A stretch of DNA of 64,000 nt, from positions 62,001-126,000 of the forward strand of contig NZ_RAQM01000006.1 of the NCBI RefSeq assembly GCF_003610735.1, read 5' to 3'. The position numbers and the translations under genes were made by a program. Shown here piece after piece: positions 61,182 to 64,000 of this stretch (the first letter of the stretch is position 1; each line of letters opens with the position of its first letter). Under the pieces are notes generated by a model that saw only the letters and a program-made list of their open reading frames with translations, was not told the DNA's origin and searched no databases. This stretch comes from Tenacibaculum lutimaris (GTDB lineage Bacteria; Bacteroidota; Bacteroidia; Flavobacteriales; Flavobacteriaceae).

Positions 61182-61946
61182 ATGACTGAATTTTTAAAGA
61201 AAGAAGGCAAATTTACATACGCAGAAGCAGGAGAAGGAAGTCCGATTATTATACTTCATGGCTTAATGGGCGCTTTAAGTAATTTTGACTCAACTTTTAA
61301 TCACCTTTCAAAAAAAGGATACAAAGTTATTATTCCAGAATTACCCTTATACACCTTACCTCTCCTTAAAACTAATGTTAAGAATTTAGCTAAATTCTTA
61401 CACGACTTTATCGAATTTAAAGAACTTGAAGAAGTAACTCTTTTAGGAAACTCTTTAGGAGGGCATATTGCTTTATACTTTACCAAACATTACCCTCAAG
61501 AAGTTAAAGCTTTAGTTTTAACTGGTAGTTCAGGATTGTATGAAAACTCCATGGGAGATAGTTACCCAAAAAGAGGTGATAAAGAATTTGTTAGAAAAAA
61601 GGCACAAGATGTTTTTTACGACAAAGAAATTGCCACAGACGAACTTGTAGATCAGGTATATGATGTTATCAACGATAGAAATACATTGATTAGAACATTA
61701 GCGATTGCTAAAAGTGCAATTCGACACAACATGGCTAAAGATTTGCCTGATATGAACCAACCCACTTGTTTAATTTGGGGAAAACAAGACAGTGTTACTC
61801 CACCTGAAGTAGCTGAAGATTTCCATAAATTATTACCTAATGCTGATTTATTTTGGGTTGATAAATGTGGGCACGCAGCTATGATGGAAAGGCCTGAAGA
61901 ATTTAATGAAATTTTAGAAAGCTGGCTTTCTAAACGCGAAATATAA
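61182..61946 (+). CDS. Alpha/beta-fold hydrolase
   Basis: A 254-residue single-domain hydrolase beginning MTEFLKKEGKFTYAEAG. The oxyanion segment is ILHGLMGA, the nucleophile elbow is GNSLGG (Ser), the acid is probably the Asp of WGKQDSVTPP, and the His is in CGHAAMME. It has no signal peptide, so it is cytoplasmic. The substrate is not deducible; relatives include esterases and meta-cleavage-type hydrolases. It is the first gene of a short set with engB, 19 bases downstream. Confidence 0.9.
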   Translation: MTEFLKKEGKFTYAEAGEGSPIIILHGLMGALSNFDSTFNHLSKKGYKVIIPELPLYTLPLLKTNVKNLAKFLHDFIEFKELEEVTLLGNSLGGHIALYFTKHYPQEVKALVLTGSSGLYENSMGDSYPKRGDKEFVRKKAQDVFYDKEIATDELVDQVYDVINDRNTLIRTLAIAKSAIRHNMAKDLPDMNQPTCLIWGKQDSVTPPEVAEDFHKLLPNADLFWVDKCGHAAMMERPEEFNEILESWLSKREI

Positions 61947-61965
61947 CAACAGCTTAACTTATAAT

Positions 61966-62577
61966 ATGAAGATTAAATCTGCTGATTTTGTAATGAGTAA
62001 CAGCAATGTTATCAACGCCCCAAAAGATCGTATTCCAGAATACGCTTTTATTGGTCGTTCTAATGTTGGTAAATCCTCATTAATCAACATGTTGATGGAA
62101 CGTAAGGATTTAGCTAAAACTTCTGGAAAACCAGGAAAAACGCAACTTATCAACCATTTTAAAATTAATGATGAATGGTTTTTAGTAGATCTTCCTGGAT
62201 ATGGTTATGCGCAGGTTTCTAAGAAAAAAAGACAAATCTTTCAATTTTTTATTGAAAACTACTTTAAAGAGCGTGAGCAATTAGTTTGCACTTTTGTTTT
62301 AATTGATTCTCGCCACGATCCTCAAAAAATAGACTTGGACTTTATGCAATTTTTAGGTGAAAACCGCATTCCGTTTTGTATCGTTTTTACTAAGGCTGAC
62401 AAAATAGGAAGCTCAAAGCTAAATAAGCAAATTACCTCATATAAAAAGAAGTTATTAAATTACTGGGAAGAGTTACCTATGAGTTTTGTTACCTCTTCAT
62501 CAACAGGAATGGGGCGCGATGAGTTTTTAAACTTCATCAATCAAGTAAACGAAGATGTAGCTGAAAATTTTAAATAA
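61966..62577 (+). CDS. engB: Ribosome biogenesis GTPase EngB (YihA/YsxC)
   Basis: A 203-residue TRAFAC GTPase: G1 GRSNVGKSS (30-38), G2 region around GKPGKTQLINHF (Thr), G3 DLPGYGYA (about 75-82), G4 TKAD (about 142-145) and G5 SSSTG. It acts in assembly of the 50S subunit. It is preceded by the hydrolase gene and followed after 30 bases by an RluA-type synthase. Confidence 0.97.
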   Translation: MKIKSADFVMSNSNVINAPKDRIPEYAFIGRSNVGKSSLINMLMERKDLAKTSGKPGKTQLINHFKINDEWFLVDLPGYGYAQVSKKKRQIFQFFIENYFKEREQLVCTFVLIDSRHDPQKIDLDFMQFLGENRIPFCIVFTKADKIGSSKLNKQITSYKKKLLNYWEELPMSFVTSSSTGMGRDEFLNFINQVNEDVAENFK

Positions 62578-62607
62578 TTTTCAACATACCCTAAGAAAGT
62601 ATCTTCA

Positions 62608-63294
62608 ATGCACTCCACTAAAGAAAACTTACAAATTCTACACGAAGACAATCACATTATAGTGATTAATAAACGTGCTGGTGATATTGTGCAAGGTGAT
62701 AAAACTGGCGACAAACCTCTTTCAGATGTTGTAAAGGAATACATTAAAGAAAAATACGACAAACCTGGTAATGTTTTTCTAGGAACCGTTCACCGATTGG
62801 ACCGCCCAACTACAGGTATTGTTATTTACGCACGTACATCTAAAGCTTTAGAGCGCTTGAACAAGATGTTACGTAACAAAACCATCAAAAAAAACTATTG
62901 GGCAGTCGTTCAGCAGCAACCTCAAAAAGCAGCTGACACCTTAACAAATTACCTTAAAAAGAATCCGAAGAATAATAAATCAACTGCCTTTACGAAAGAA
63001 GTAGAAGGAAGTAAAAAAGCTATACTTCATTATAAAACACTTAAAAAATTAGACAATTATTCGTTACTAGAAGTTGATTTAGAAACAGGTCGTCATCATC
63101 AAATTCGTGTACAACTTTCTAATATTGGCTCTACCATTAAAGGAGACTTAAAATATGGAGCTAAGAGAAGCAATAAAGATGGAAGTATTCATTTACATGC
63201 TCGTAAAATTGAGTTTACACATCCTGTTAGTAAAGAACTCATAAAAATTACTGCACCAACCCCTTCTGACCCTATTTGGGATGCTTGTTTGTAA
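62608..63294 (+). CDS. RluA-family pseudouridine synthase
   Basis: A 228-residue enzyme with the catalytic motif HRLDRPTTGI (about 65-74; Asp is the nucleophile) and the family segments LHEDNHIIVINKRAGDIVQG and LETGRHHQIRVQLSNIG. There is no N-terminal S4 domain, so it belongs to the small RluA/RluC-like type without that RNA-binding extension. Target uridines are not deducible. Confidence 0.95.
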   Translation: MHSTKENLQILHEDNHIIVINKRAGDIVQGDKTGDKPLSDVVKEYIKEKYDKPGNVFLGTVHRLDRPTTGIVIYARTSKALERLNKMLRNKTIKKNYWAVVQQQPQKAADTLTNYLKKNPKNNKSTAFTKEVEGSKKAILHYKTLKKLDNYSLLEVDLETGRHHQIRVQLSNIGSTIKGDLKYGAKRSNKDGSIHLHARKIEFTHPVSKELIKITAPTPSDPIWDACL

Positions 63295-63323
63295 TTTGTA
63301 TATTTAGACAAATTTCATGCAAG

Positions 63324-64000
63324 ATGAAGGCTCTTAAATTTTTAGCGATTTTAATTCTTCCTGTTACTGTTTACATTTCGTTTACCAATACAGGATGGCT
63401 AACTTTATTACCTTTATTCATTTTTTTTGGCTTGGTTCCACTGCTCGAACTACTTTTCAACCCAGACAAACAAAACCTCAGCAAAGAACAGGAAGAGCGA
63501 GAAAAAGAAAACAAACTATACACTTACATATTATATATAACAGTTCCTGTTCAATTAATTTTCTTAGGATGGTTTTTATGGATGATGAAAGACTCTCAAT
63601 TAACTACTTTAGAGTATATAGGAAGAGTTTCTGCCATGGGATTAATGTGTGGCGTGATTGGTATTAATGTAGGTCACGAACTTGGGCATCGCAGCAATCG
63701 TTTTGAGCAATTTTTAGGCGAAATATTACTGCTAACATCTTTAGATACTCACTTTTTACCCTATCATAATGCCGGACATCATTTTAATGTAGCTACACCT
63801 AAAGATGCTGCAACCGCAAGAAAAAATGAAATAGTATATCTATTCTGGATCCGTTCTCATTTTCAAAGTTATTACCAAGCTTGGGAAGCTCAAAATAAAC
63901 GATTGAAAAATTCTGACAGAAATTGGTTTCATCTACAAAACAGAATGGTTATCTATACGATTTGCAACATACTGTTATTAGCAGGTATTTTCTTTTTCTT
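63324..64000 (+). CDS. AlkB-type membrane hydroxylase (alkane 1-monooxygenase), partial
   Basis: The first 225 codons of a gene cut by the right edge. The product is an integral membrane protein with helices near 5-20, 23-42, 68-88 and 100-118 and the first two di-iron His motifs of the AlkB/fatty-acid-desaturase group: HELGH (118-122) and HNAGHH (148-153) followed by VATPKDAATA, as in alkane 1-monooxygenases. The third motif would lie beyond the window. It should hydroxylate the terminal carbon of alkanes or another hydrophobic chain with electrons from rubredoxin. It begins 29 bases after the pseudouridine synthase gene. Confidence 0.9.
   Translation, partial: MKALKFLAILILPVTVYISFTNTGWLTLLPLFIFFGLVPLLELLFNPDKQNLSKEQEEREKENKLYTYILYITVPVQLIFLGWFLWMMKDSQLTTLEYIGRVSAMGLMCGVIGINVGHELGHRSNRFEQFLGEILLLTSLDTHFLPYHNAGHHFNVATPKDAATARKNEIVYLFWIRSHFQSYYQAWEAQNKRLKNSDRNWFHLQNRMVIYTICNILLLAGIFFF

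Noticed and set aside
63395..63667. A 90-residue frame on the forward strand
   Set aside because: It overlaps the AlkB-type gene in another frame; the frame from ATG 63324 has membrane helices and di-iron motifs, this one has none.
1..64000. CRISPR arrays, phage or integrated elements
   Set aside because: No regularly spaced repeats, integrase, transposase or phage structural genes are visible; the two tRNA-Glu copies lack attachment-site-like flanks with foreign cargo.

Overview
The window is AT-rich, densely coded chromosome of a Flavobacteriia-type Bacteroidota, most like a marine Flavobacteriaceae (Tenacibaculum or Polaribacter relatives; genus is inference). Supporting signs are a PorT-type secretion protein, SusC/SusD and HYC/TonB/HMA loci, a short RpoD without region 1.1, an archaeal/eukaryote-type ProS, almost no Shine-Dalgarno sequences, and promoters of the Bacteroidota form TTTG-N19-21-TAnnTTTG. 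No phage, insertion sequence or CRISPR array is visible.

Layout. 1-3.4 kb: the end of a pseudouridine synthase gene, then a reverse-strand metal locus (HYC_CC_PP protein, TonB receptor, HMA protein). 3.4-11.8 kb: a GAF protein, a 41-residue small protein, purH, the rod-shape operon mreB-mreC-mreD-mrdA-rodA, and a frameshifted lipoprotein gene. 11.8-13.9 kb: rpsT, two tandemly duplicated tRNA-Glu genes and proS. 14-19.2 kb: a very low-complexity Tyr/Arg/Ser lipoprotein, an OmpP1/FadL-type protein, a double-headed Nfu, ubiE/menG and porT. 19.2-23.2 kb: two structured intergenic modules, an ECF sigma-small protein-MscS operon, rpoD, rpe, and an unlisted 50-codon gene for a double-glycine-leader peptide. 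23.3-36.3 kb: a CBS protein, a cysteine-containing Crp/Fnr regulator, a dihaem-motif cytochrome lipoprotein, thioredoxin, cydAB, a DUF2202 protein, a TolC-MFP-RND efflux operon with small accessory genes, and an MtfA-like peptidase. 36.3-44.8 kb: an ECF sigma/FecR/SusC/SusD locus with two glycerophosphodiesterases. 44.9-61 kb: tRNA-Arg, a YqeY protein and the whole dcw cluster (mraZ to ftsZ) on the reverse strand. 61-64 kb: an alpha/beta hydrolase, the EngB GTPase, an RluA-type synthase and the start of an AlkB-type hydroxylase cut by the window end.

How the genes work together. The mre/mrd/rod operon and the dcw cluster supply elongation and division machinery for a meso-diaminopimelate wall. 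The 24-36 kb region looks like one redox or respiratory-stress regulon: four copies of TGTAAC-N4-GTTACA lie upstream of transcription units near the Crp/Fnr gene. Three of them sit exactly the same distance (29.5 bp from centre) ahead of a TAnnTTTG-like box, an activator geometry, and the fourth sits where a repressor would. The sigma/FecR/SusCD/GDPD locus is best read as TonB-dependent capture and periplasmic cleavage of glycerophosphodiesters.

Least ordinary items: the orphan GG-leader peptide gene (23037-23189), the fixed-geometry palindrome regulon, the twin structured elements at 19.2-19.4 kb, the conserved-looking structured element in the RND operon (31.5 kb), the three-unit MraZ operator, and the doubly frameshifted lipoprotein gene.
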